The position numbers and the translations under genes are program-made. The notes below the pieces were generated by a model, which was given only the letters and a program-made list of their open reading frames with translations, was not told the DNA's origin and made no database searches. 8,402 nucleotides of DNA, from positions 1 through 8,402 of the forward strand of contig VFLF01000056.1 of the NCBI GenBank assembly GCA_009885185.1. The letters run 5' to 3'. This document shows, in pieces, positions 1-5,994 of this stretch. This DNA is from Nitrosomonadales bacterium (GTDB taxonomy: Bacteria; Pseudomonadota; Gammaproteobacteria; Burkholderiales; SG8-41). Every line of letters begins with the position of its first letter. Positions within the stretch are counted from its first letter, which is position 1.

Positions 1-234
1 CTTTGGCAGGGCATCGCGCTAATCATTTATGGCGTGCTCGTCATCGGGCTGGTGGACAACTTGCTGCGGCCGATGCTGGTGGGAAAGGATACCCGCATGC
101 CCGACTACGTGGTGATGATCACCACTCTGGGCGGCATGGCGGTATTCGGCATCAACGGGTTTATTTTGGGCCCGATGATTGCAGCGATGTTTATTGCGGT
201 GTGGGGCATCTATACCAGGACCCAGCAAGCCTGA
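1..234 (+). CDS. AI-2E family transporter (PerM/YdiK type), C-terminal part
   Basis: This is the last 77 residues of an inner-membrane permease; the start lies left of the window. The reading frame is open from base 1 and stops with TGA at 232-234. The segment holds the family signature near the C-terminus: a membrane helix ending in VDNLLRPMLVGKD, then MPDYVVMITTLGG, then a last hydrophobic helix with GINGFILGPMIAAMF. Full-length members have about 350 residues and some eight membrane segments, so roughly three quarters of the gene is missing. Family members have been linked to autoinducer-2 export or to Na+/H+ antiport, and the substrate cannot be told from this piece. No clear intrinsic terminator follows in the 180 bases before the next gene. 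Family assignment is confident; the function is not. Confidence 0.93.
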   Translation, partial: LWQGIALIIYGVLVIGLVDNLLRPMLVGKDTRMPDYVVMITTLGGMAVFGINGFILGPMIAAMFIAVWGIYTRTQQA

Positions 235-414
235 GCGGAATACGCCTCGCAAGCTCACGACGCTCGCCCTGCACGCGATTCCATGCAAAGTATGGACAAC
301 AAGATTGTCGTTCAGCTATGCGCGATGGCGAACATACCTTGCGCTGGATTCGCTGTACAAAGACATCGTGATTTCCTGCTTTTCGCGGGGCGTCCATAGA
401 CTCAGGAGAAGATG

Positions 415-618
415 ATGAAAAAGCTTGCAATAGCGTTAGTGGCGGTCGGCGGACTGTTGTCCGGCTGTATTGCTTACGAGGAACCGCGCAGAAGTACCGG
501 CGTATACCAAGGCGATAGAGACCGCGATGGCATACCCAATCGTGTGGATCGCGACCGGGAAGGCGATGGCGTGCCGAATCGCCAGGATCGCCAGCCGGAC
601 AATCCGCGACGCTACTAA
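415..618 (+). CDS. small outer-membrane lipoprotein with acidic DxDxDG-like repeats
   Basis: A 67-residue predicted lipoprotein. It begins with Lys-Lys, a hydrophobic stretch and the lipobox L-S-G-C, so cleavage would leave a lipidated Cys at residue 18. The next residue is Ile rather than Asp, which favours transport to the outer membrane. The mature part is about 50 residues, very polar, and contains two related units, DRDRDGIPNR and DREGDGVPNR. These resemble the Ca2+-binding loops of thrombospondin type 3 repeats, though the second unit is imperfect. The tail is rich in Arg, Asp and Pro. Two ATGs sit in tandem at 412 and 415. The AGGAG at 404-408 is 3 bases from the first and 6 from the second, so 415 is preferred; 412 would add one Met. 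Calcium binding is inferred from the motif only. Confidence 0.8.
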   Translation: MKKLAIALVAVGGLLSGCIAYEEPRRSTGVYQGDRDRDGIPNRVDRDREGDGVPNRQDRQPDNPRRY

Positions 619-695
619 CCACTGCGGATTCCCACTGCCATGGCTTACCGTAAGTATCTGATTTATATAATATTTACGTAAACCATCCATTGGGA

Positions 696-772
696 GCCGG
701 CATCCGCTTACGAAACTATGCGGGACTATGCAGTATCACAATCCGCCCCGCATTTGGCGTAACGATGCCGGT
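696..772. repeat. long interrupted inverted repeat (hairpin) between convergent genes
   Basis: Three nested complementary arm pairs occur in the correct order: 696-704 (GCCGGCATC) with 764-772 (GATGCCGGT, one G.T pair), 708-712 (TTACG) with 758-762 (CGTAA), and 718-724 (ATGCGGG) with 747-753 (CCCGCAT). The interior loops are small and the apical loop is about 22 bases. A 7-base direct repeat, ACTATGC, also occurs at 715-721 and 725-731. The element lies 24 bases beyond the SOUL stop codon and 77 beyond the lipoprotein stop. No T-run follows on either strand, so it is not a classical intrinsic terminator. It could be a REP-like or MITE-like element, a 3'-end stabilising structure or a small RNA. 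Its identity is unknown. Confidence 0.6.
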
Positions 773-796
773 GCGGTCACGATTCCCATACGGTAA

Positions 797-1402
797 TTAT
801 TGCAGGCGAAGCCATATCTCATTGCGCCGCATGAACCACAGCGTCCACGGCGCGTTGTATCGCGAATAAACGGGCTCGCCTGACCATGGGATTTCCGCAC
901 CGCGTAATGCAGCTTTGAGCTTATCCAGGTGTTCCGTGTAATTGGCGTCCGACCAAAAGCCGGAAAACGTGATCGCGGCAAGCCTGCTTGCCGCTACCGT
1001 CCGCAGGCGCACCCGTGGGTCGATGGGCTCGGGCGCGGATTCCACCGTCACACCTTTCGGCAACACGAACTGCACCACAAAGCCACCGGGCGCAGCGGTC
1101 TGGGTCACGGGCGCTGTCATCTCGAGACGCGTCGGCGCCGCAGCCTGTATGACAGGGGCAGTCATGGCGAACTTCTTCTCGCCTTTGTTTTTGCCGAAAA
1201 TATAGCCTGCCAGAATCGGAAAAGCGTCGTTGCCCGCCTTGTCCGCAGGACCGGAGACGAGCACCTCGGCAACGACGTAAGGTGCGTACTGCCGCACTTC
1301 CACGTCGCCGAAATTTTGCACAACAACATAGTCCGGCTCTTCGATGGCTTTTGTCATCGGGGATACGGCGAGCAGGACAACTGCAAGCAGCCAGTGGCGC
1401 AT
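797..1402 (-). CDS. SOUL family heme-binding-like protein, exported
   Basis: A 201-residue protein of the SOUL/HBP superfamily, whose founding members bind heme or related tetrapyrroles. The ligand of bacterial members is mostly unproven. The N-terminus (residues 1-19, MRHWLLAVVLLAV..., ending TKA) looks like a Sec signal peptide, so the product is probably periplasmic. Family hallmarks are YVVVQNFGDVEVRQY (25-39), YIFGKNKGEKKFAMTAPV (67-84), a second EMTAPVT (94-100), and the C-terminal block YNAPWTLWFMRRNEIW (182-197). The length fits the family. The start ATG (complement of 1400-1402) has only a weak Shine-Dalgarno sequence. The csbD-like gene ends 37 bases upstream on the same strand, so translation from a shared transcript is plausible. 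A 13-base palindrome at 1412-1424 lies just upstream of the start. Confidence 0.93.
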   Translation of the reverse strand: MRHWLLAVVLLAVSPMTKAIEEPDYVVVQNFGDVEVRQYAPYVVAEVLVSGPADKAGNDAFPILAGYIFGKNKGEKKFAMTAPVIQAAAPTRLEMTAPVTQTAAPGGFVVQFVLPKGVTVESAPEPIDPRVRLRTVAASRLAAITFSGFWSDANYTEHLDKLKAALRGAEIPWSGEPVYSRYNAPWTLWFMRRNEIWLRLQ

Positions 1403-1411
1403 AGCCGATAC

Positions 1412-1424
1412 TCGATATTATCGA
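1412..1424. promoter_or_regulatory. 13-base perfect palindrome upstream of the SOUL gene
   Basis: TCGATA-T-TATCGA is perfectly self-complementary around one central base. It sits 9 bases upstream of the SOUL start codon, in the 37-base gap after the csbD-like gene. This could be an operator or a small hairpin limiting access of the ribosome. A chance palindrome of this length is also possible, and no regulator is suggested by the sequence. Confidence 0.3.
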
Positions 1425-1439
1425 AATCCTCGTGTAGTT

Positions 1440-1706
1440 CTACTCCGTGCTGCCATGCAGACTTTTGGGAAGCGCCCTGATCGCCGCCGCGGTTTCGGCA
1501 ATGAAATCACGATGTTGATTCTCCCAATCGCTTACCTGAGCGTCCGCTTCGCGGCGGTCAATGCCATAGTTTTCCTGGATCTTTCCGATCAATTGATCCC
1601 GCTTTCCTGCAATGCTCTCAAAATGATCATCGCTGAGGTTCCCCCATTGTTCTCTGACCCGCCCCTTGAATTGAACCCAGTTTCCTTCGACGATTTCCCA
1701 GCTCAT
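1440..1706 (-). CDS. CsbD-like general stress protein
   Basis: An 88-residue soluble, charged protein of the CsbD/YjbJ family, small proteins often induced by general stress or entry into stationary phase; the molecular function is unknown. The N-terminal CsbD pattern is clear: MSWEIVEGNWVQFKGRVREQWGNLSDDHFESIAGKRDQL, including the W-xx-FKG-x-V-x-x-xWG-x-L-[ST]-D-D core and the following I-x-G-K/R-D-Q-L segment. The family's usual length is 60-70 residues; here a C-terminal extension of about 20 residues (FIAETAAAIRALPKSLHG) is added. The start at 1706 is chosen because AAGGAG (complement of 1713-1718) lies 6 bases upstream. A longer in-frame start at 1781 would add 25 residues spanning that ribosome site and is unlikely. 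It is probably the first gene of a two-gene unit with SOUL. Confidence 0.9.
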   Translation of the reverse strand: MSWEIVEGNWVQFKGRVREQWGNLSDDHFESIAGKRDQLIGKIQENYGIDRREADAQVSDWENQHRDFIAETAAAIRALPKSLHGSTE

Positions 1707-1724
1707 TTTCAGCTCCTTATTGGT

Positions 1725-1755
1725 GATAGTCGTTGATATTCGTTGACTCACTATC
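1725..1755. promoter_or_regulatory. inverted repeat in the 5' leader of the csbD-like gene
   Basis: GATAGT (1725-1730) and ACTATC (1750-1755) are perfect inverted arms. Between them lies a direct repeat, CGTTGA at 1731-1736 and 1741-1746. The structure is 18 to 49 bases upstream of the csbD-like start codon, in the place where an operator or leader structure could act. The six-base arms are short, so chance is not excluded. Confidence 0.25.
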
Positions 1756-1976
1756 GACAGCAGGCACCCGCAACGCCACATCAGTGGCTATCGGCCAAAC
1801 CGTCGCGCAGTGGAGTGTGTCCCCTGCACAGCGCTTCTTCTGTTCGTTGGCGCACAGAACATCATGCCGAAGCCGATCAATATCACCACGGGCAACGGAT
1901 TTTCTCCGCCGACAAGCACCTACATCTACAACGCCATGCCGCACCACTGTAATGCTGCGGCGCGAGAGGATAGCCA

Positions 1977-2528
1977 ATGGAACGAATCATCGCTGGACGA
2001 TTTCAAACCAAAGACCGCGCGGATGCGGTAGCCATAGTGATTGCGCAGTATGTCGAAACCTCGGACATTTGCATTTTTCACAATAATCCGCCAGGACAAC
2101 ACGGTGCTTATACTGTGGGTGGAGACGAAGCCGTAGACGTCGCTGCGGAAGGCGCGGGGCAGTCGGCGGCGGGCGCCGCCGTTGCCGCAGGGGTCACAGC
2201 AGGCGCGATCGGGGCAATCGGCGGGCCGGTCGTCGCGCTGGTGGCAGCAGCGACGGGGGCCTATGTGGGTTCGCTCGCCGGTGCGCTGCACGGACTGGGC
2301 AATGAGGAGGACAAACCGCATGCACCCGAACTTCGTCCGGGCGGCGTCATATTGGCGGTGCACATTGCGAATCCGGCGAATGAACAGCGTGTGATCTCCA
2401 CACTGCGCGCCGAAGATGCGGCAGATATTGAGCAAGCAGACGGCGAATGGCGCGATGGCGACTGGACGGATTTCAATCCGGTTGCAGTGCCGCAGCTTGT
2501 GCCGCTGGGCAGTTACGTTCCCCATTAA
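1977..2528 (+). CDS. glycine-zipper protein of unknown function
   Basis: A 183-residue protein of a type common in proteobacteria, without assigned function. The N-terminal 45 residues (MERIIAGRFQTKDRADAVA...) resemble the ferredoxin-like start of general-stress-type proteins, with alternating hydrophobic strands. Residues 60-106 form a glycine/alanine-rich hydrophobic hairpin (G-x3-G spacing, e.g. GVTAGAIGAIGGPVVALV), typical of a glycine-zipper membrane segment. The C-terminal 60 residues carry RPGGVILAVHI, then AEDAADIEQADGEW and GDWTDFNP, a second strand-helix unit in which a pseudo-repeat of the first fold can be suspected. No signal peptide is present, so insertion into the inner membrane through the zipper is the simplest view. 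The start is supported by AGAGGA at 1965-1970, 6 bases upstream. The next gene starts 26 bases downstream. Confidence 0.85.
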   Translation: MERIIAGRFQTKDRADAVAIVIAQYVETSDICIFHNNPPGQHGAYTVGGDEAVDVAAEGAGQSAAGAAVAAGVTAGAIGAIGGPVVALVAAATGAYVGSLAGALHGLGNEEDKPHAPELRPGGVILAVHIANPANEQRVISTLRAEDAADIEQADGEWRDGDWTDFNPVAVPQLVPLGSYVPH

Positions 2529-2554
2529 TTCTGTCTGTCGATCAGGGGCCGTCA

Positions 2555-2764
2555 ATGCCACTCAGGAAAGGGTCCAGCCAGTCCGTCGTCAGCAGTAATA
2601 TCAAAACACTGGTGGATAACTGGCAGCAGGATGGGGCGATAGGCGCTAGTCATCCCCCGACCAGGAAAAAAGCGCTCAAGCAGGCCGTTGCCATCGCCTT
2701 GAGCAAAGCGGGAAAAAGCCGCAAAACTGCTGCCGCTAAGCCCCGCAGGCACCAGGGTAGTTAA
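2555..2764 (+). CDS. small basic protein with KQAVAIALSKAGKS motif
   Basis: A 69-residue, strongly basic protein. The start has a modest purine-rich CAGGGG at 2543-2548, 6 bases upstream. The N-terminus MPLRKGSSQSVVSSNIKTLV and the block KKALKQAVAIALSKAGKSR are characteristic of a widespread family of tiny bacterial proteins (similar to those annotated DUF6496 or simply hypothetical). The Lys-rich tail (KTAAAKPRRHQGS) could contact nucleic acid, but this is a guess from composition. Between the two conserved parts this copy has a stretch of about 20 residues (DNWQQDGAIGASHPPTR), longer than I recall for close relatives. It lies between the glycine-zipper gene (26 bases upstream) and the Gcr-family gene (3 bases downstream), in the same orientation. 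Confidence 0.75.
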   Translation: MPLRKGSSQSVVSSNIKTLVDNWQQDGAIGASHPPTRKKALKQAVAIALSKAGKSRKTAAAKPRRHQGS

Positions 2765-2767
2765 GGC

Positions 2768-4795
2768 TTGGTGTACCCCGTCGCTGATCTGATTGTAGTA
2801 CTCGAACGCCCCTACGCTGATACGCCCGAAGGGGCGTTGCGTTTTTTTGTTGCCCTGGTTGATGCCATTCGGCCCGGTGATCCGCACAATCTCGAAGCAG
2901 GTGCATCCGCGTTTAGGGTATTGCGCGACATGGCCATGAGCACGGCTACGCATCGTGCCACGCTGCGGCGCCACCTGCAGCAGCTCTTTGCCGGAACGTA
3001 TCAGGTCAACCTTTATACCGATGCGGGTATTCTGTCCAACTCCGGATTTTTCAGCACGCTATGGCATCGCGCCATGCGCCGCATGCTGCCCGAAGTGCCC
3101 GATGCCGCGCGACTGAAGGACTGCTTGAACTGCGTGTTACAGCACAGTGATGATCACATCTGGCTGGCAGCAGGCTCGCTCGAAGATAAGCTCGCTTTGT
3201 GGGACGCTATTTTCAGCGATGCGGGAACGGAAGAACGTTGGCAGTTGCATACAGAAGCACAACTGCTTGAAGCCATGCAGGTGCTGGCCATGCGTATCGG
3301 CGCTATGGGACTGGAGCCTGAACTAACGCGGGTGCAGCCGCGCATCATCGAATTCGAATCGCCCTTCGTGCACTTGGGCGCGGAAGTGCTGCACTTTACT
3401 GAAGCGTGGCGTGCGCGCCATGCCGACCCCGCGGCCGAGCACGAAGATGAGCTGCACATGATGGTGCTGTTCGATCAGTGCAGTGAGGTGATGGTGCGTG
3501 CCCGTCGCACCGCTGTCAACGAGGGTACTAGTCTCAGCCTTACTTACCTCTTGGTGCGCATGGAGCAGTCGCTGAAGCGGCTGGTACAGCTTACCGGCGT
3601 ACTGTGCGCACGCTTTCAACCTGATCCGCGTATGGCAGCGGTCGACCGCTGGACGCGTCTGATGCACGATCTCGTATACGGAGAGAGCCACCGTAACAAC
3701 TTACGCGAGCCCTTTCACCGCCTCACCGGCCTGCTCGCGCTACGAATAACCGAACATGCCCGAATAACCGGCGAACACTACATCGCGAACGATCGCGCCG
3801 AGTATGCCGCGATGTGGCGCTCGGCAGCAGGCGGCGGTCTTATCGTCGGATTCATGGCACTTACCAAGATCCTGCTTGGCAAACTCGTCCTGGCGCCGCT
3901 CGCCAATGTCTTCGTGCACGGCCTGAACTTTTCGCTCGGCTTTGTGCTGATCCATGTACTGAAATTCACGCTGGCGACCAAGCAGCCGGCCATGACCGCT
4001 GCCACCATCGCCGGGAGCATCGACCAGTCAGAGGGAAAGACCCGTGACCTGCACCGCCTCGCCGACCTGGTGGTAGCTACAGTGCGCAGCCAAATCGCCG
4101 CCATCGCAGGCAATGTAGCAGTGGCAATACCGACCGCGGTCGCCATCGCGCTTGCCTACCAATGGATCACCGGCCACCATACGATTGATCTGGAAAAAGC
4201 ACACCATACACTGCACGACCTCTCGCCAACGGCGAGCCTCGCCATCCCCTATGCAGCGCTGACCGGCATCCTGCTCTTTCTGGCTGGCCTAATGTCAGGT
4301 TACTTCGACAACAAGGCGGCGTACGACCACATCCCACAGCGCGTTGCCCATCTCGACTGGCTGCGCCGACTGCTCGGCCCGCAGCGCACCGACCGTTTCG
4401 CCGACTACATCGGACGTAATCTGGGCAGCCTCGCCGGCAATGTTTTTCTCGGCATCATGCTTGCCAGTGTGGCGCCCATCGGTATCCTGCTGGGCTTGCC
4501 GCTGGAGGTGCGGCACGTCACGCTGTCATCCGCCAATTCCGCCTTCGCTCTAGCAGCATTCGATTTTCATATCGACGCGCGGACACTCATCGAAACTCTC
4601 ACCGGCATCGCGCTGATCGGGGTCACCAACCTATCAGTCAGTTTCACGCTCGCGCTGTGGGTTGCACTCAAGGCACGCGGCACCGATTTCGCGGGTAGCC
4701 GCGGGCTTGCCGGCCTTTTGCTGGAGCGCCTGCGCACGGCGCCGGCGCGATTCTTCGTGCCGCCGCCCGCGCAAGCCGAAGCACCAAAAGTGTAG
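2768..4795 (+). CDS. gcr: Gcr / SpecificRecomb family multi-pass membrane protein ('site-specific recombinase')
   Basis: A 675-residue protein matching the betaproteobacterial family named site-specific recombinase Gcr (COG4389, Pfam SpecificRecomb). The N-terminal half (1-350) is soluble and helical, with conserved-looking stretches such as LYTDAGILSNSGFF (82-95) and YLLVRMEQSLKRL (260-272). The C-terminal half has about six hydrophobic segments (near 354-378, 381-402, 444-466, 489-513, 551-577, 607-634) and the motif TKQPAMTAATIA (404-415). I see neither the R-H-R-Y set of tyrosine recombinases nor a serine-recombinase N-terminus, so DNA recombination is doubtful. A membrane role fits the sequence better. 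The start is uncertain: a stop codon lies in frame at 2762-2764, TTG at 2768 and GTG at 2771 are the only early starts, and the only ribosome site is a poor AAGG. Translational coupling with the preceding gene would explain this. Confidence 0.85.
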   Translation: MVYPVADLIVVLERPYADTPEGALRFFVALVDAIRPGDPHNLEAGASAFRVLRDMAMSTATHRATLRRHLQQLFAGTYQVNLYTDAGILSNSGFFSTLWHRAMRRMLPEVPDAARLKDCLNCVLQHSDDHIWLAAGSLEDKLALWDAIFSDAGTEERWQLHTEAQLLEAMQVLAMRIGAMGLEPELTRVQPRIIEFESPFVHLGAEVLHFTEAWRARHADPAAEHEDELHMMVLFDQCSEVMVRARRTAVNEGTSLSLTYLLVRMEQSLKRLVQLTGVLCARFQPDPRMAAVDRWTRLMHDLVYGESHRNNLREPFHRLTGLLALRITEHARITGEHYIANDRAEYAAMWRSAAGGGLIVGFMALTKILLGKLVLAPLANVFVHGLNFSLGFVLIHVLKFTLATKQPAMTAATIAGSIDQSEGKTRDLHRLADLVVATVRSQIAAIAGNVAVAIPTAVAIALAYQWITGHHTIDLEKAHHTLHDLSPTASLAIPYAALTGILLFLAGLMSGYFDNKAAYDHIPQRVAHLDWLRRLLGPQRTDRFADYIGRNLGSLAGNVFLGIMLASVAPIGILLGLPLEVRHVTLSSANSAFALAAFDFHIDARTLIETLTGIALIGVTNLSVSFTLALWVALKARGTDFAGSRGLAGLLLERLRTAPARFFVPPPAQAEAPKV

Positions 4796-4812
4796 AGGAG
4801 TATGGCTTGGGG

Positions 4813-5256
4813 TAGCGAAATCACTTTGGTCTTGCCGGCACCTGTCGCCATTTTTACGACGTAACGCGGCCAGTCTTCCGGAAACATGCCTGCGGAAACA
4901 GCGCCCGATGCATCGAAACGCAGCAGGTCAAATTTGTCGCGCGCGCGGCGCACATCATATAGCCAGATTACGGTTTCAACCGCTTCGCGCTGGGCAAAGT
5001 AATAGCGGAATGGATTGAGCGAACCATCTGACTGCTCAACAAGATGCTCGGTGTCGAACCACCAGTGCAGGAGCGCGCGTGATGTTTCCGAAGCGCCTTT
5101 GTAGCCGGCATCCCGCCACACTTTGACTTCGACGCGAATTTTGGCGACCAGCGGCGGAAGGAGTTTTTCGTAGGACTTTTCACGAAGCTCTTCCGCAGCA
5201 GGGAACCAACGATGCTCCGGCAGGATAACGTCGTAAGGTGACTCACCGACGACATC
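4813..5256 (-). pseudogene. truncated type III restriction / DEAD-box helicase gene (res-like), remnant
   Basis: Minus-strand frame of about 148 codons matching the N-terminal region of large type III restriction endonuclease subunit R/DEAD-box helicase proteins. It runs from DVVGESPYDVILPEHRWFP through RALLHWWFDTEHLV, NPFRYYFAQREAVETVIWLYDV, and FPEDWPRYVVKMATGAGKTKV. The last segment carries a complete Walker A motif (GAGKT, about 4828-4848). Resemblance ends about five residues later, only some 17 bases from the stop codon of the Gcr-family gene. The DEAD box, remaining helicase motifs and nuclease part, several hundred residues, are absent. On the other side the frame meets TAG at 5257-5259, so the 5' end is also broken or frameshifted. 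The frame stays open into the antisense of the neighbour, but that part is not homologous. It is a deletion relic of a restriction or defence gene, presumably island cargo. Confidence 0.8.
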
Positions 5257-5330
5257 CTATCCTCGAAATACGCCCATCACCTGATTTTGACAGTAACTCT
5301 GAAGGGCAACGAAAGTGGGTGTAAAGTAAC

Positions 5331-5354
5331 TTCGGGGACTAATTCGGGGACTAA
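5331..5354. repeat. perfect tandem 12-base direct repeat near tRNA 3' end
   Basis: TTCGGGGACTAA occurs twice in direct succession (5331-5342, 5343-5354), followed by CTTGAG. The repeat lies 57 bases from the 3' end of the tRNA. Similar short GGGGACTAA-type repeats are, from my recollection, common between a tRNA attachment site and the integrase gene of P4-like islands, where they may serve as arm-type integrase sites. That role here is an inference. Confidence 0.6.
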
Positions 5355-5410
5355 CTTGAGAACAGATGACCTATTTATTAGGAAAATACGCCGTAACTTA
5401 TTGATTTTAT

Positions 5411-5487
<77 letters not shown>

Positions 5488-5497
5488 GAGGGGCGAG

Positions 5498-5503
5498 ATT
5501 CTA
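5498..5503 (-). promoter_or_regulatory. candidate -10 element of the tRNA gene
   Basis: On the minus strand TAGAAT (one mismatch to TATAAT) is followed by the GC-rich CTCGCCCCTCG, and the tRNA starts 11 bases downstream. A GC-rich discriminator is typical of stringently controlled stable-RNA promoters. No convincing -35 hexamer is present at 16-18 bases upstream, so the call is tentative. Confidence 0.35.
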
Positions 5504-5637
5504 CCGGTTTTCTTGTAACGTTTCTTGAACTTAGCGGGGCCTTCATGCAGTGCTGAGGGGTGCCTTTTTTGCTTTTGGGGATCGGCATAGAGCGGAATAC
5601 TAAAAGTCCGGTGGTCGGTATAGGGTCCGCGCAGGTA

Positions 5638-5859
5638 CGTGGCATCGAAAACCGTGGCGCGCTGGAAACGGCGCACCGTGCGCTAGGCACCTGCGGGCAG
5701 GTGTTTCGCTACGCTGTGGCCACCGGACGTGCGCAGCGCGATCCTATAGGCGACCTGCGTGGCGCATTGCACCCGGTGAAGGGTGAGCACTTTGCGGCGA
5801 TTACTGACCCCAAACGGGTTGGCGAGTTATTGCGCGCACTGGATGGCTACCAAGGAACA
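5638..5859 (+). pseudogene. P4-type tyrosine integrase, internal fragment
   Basis: About 74 codons matching the core-binding region and the beginning of the catalytic domain of P4-like phage/island integrases: RGIENRGALETAHRAL, CGQVFRYAVATGRAQRDPIGDLRGAL, and GEHFAAITDPKRVGELLRALDGYQGT. In intact proteins (about 400 residues) the next block would contain the first catalytic Arg; here resemblance stops at GYQGT and the frame closes at 5905-5907. The catalytic R-H-R-Y residues and the N-terminal arm-binding domain are missing, so it cannot recombine DNA. There are no frameshifts inside the retained piece. The fragment lies on the 5' side of the tRNA, in the opposite orientation. Flanking bases 5504-5637 and 5860-5994 hold no gene I can support. 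Confidence 0.8.
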
Positions 5860-5994
5860 CGACTACTCATTGGCTATTTGAAAGCAACTTCGCCTATTGG
5901 CAAGTGACGCTTGCTTGAGGCCTCCATTCCGCTTCAAAGCAGCCATAGGAATAATGTTTCGGGTGTCAGGGTTTAGTATGTTGAAAAGGTCCTG

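Noticed and set aside
666..671. Perfect TATAAT hexamer in the lipoprotein-SOUL gap
   Set aside because: No usable -35 hexamer lies 16-18 bases upstream, and the next downstream gene is on the opposite strand. Likely AT-rich chance.
696..772. Integron attC site or intrinsic terminator
   Set aside because: There are no RYYYAAC/GTTRRRY core sites at the ends and no T-run after the stem on either strand.
929..1480. Long open plus-strand frames across the SOUL gene
   Set aside because: They are antisense shadows; the minus-strand SOUL protein has clear family motifs over its whole length.
2552..2974. 140-codon minus-strand frame over the small basic gene and the Gcr start
   Set aside because: It runs antisense to two plus-strand genes with recognisable motifs, and its own peptide shows no family features.
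4567..4812. Continuation of the res-like frame into the antisense of the Gcr-family gene
   Set aside because: The peptide after Walker A does not resemble helicases and is only the reverse reading of the neighbouring gene.
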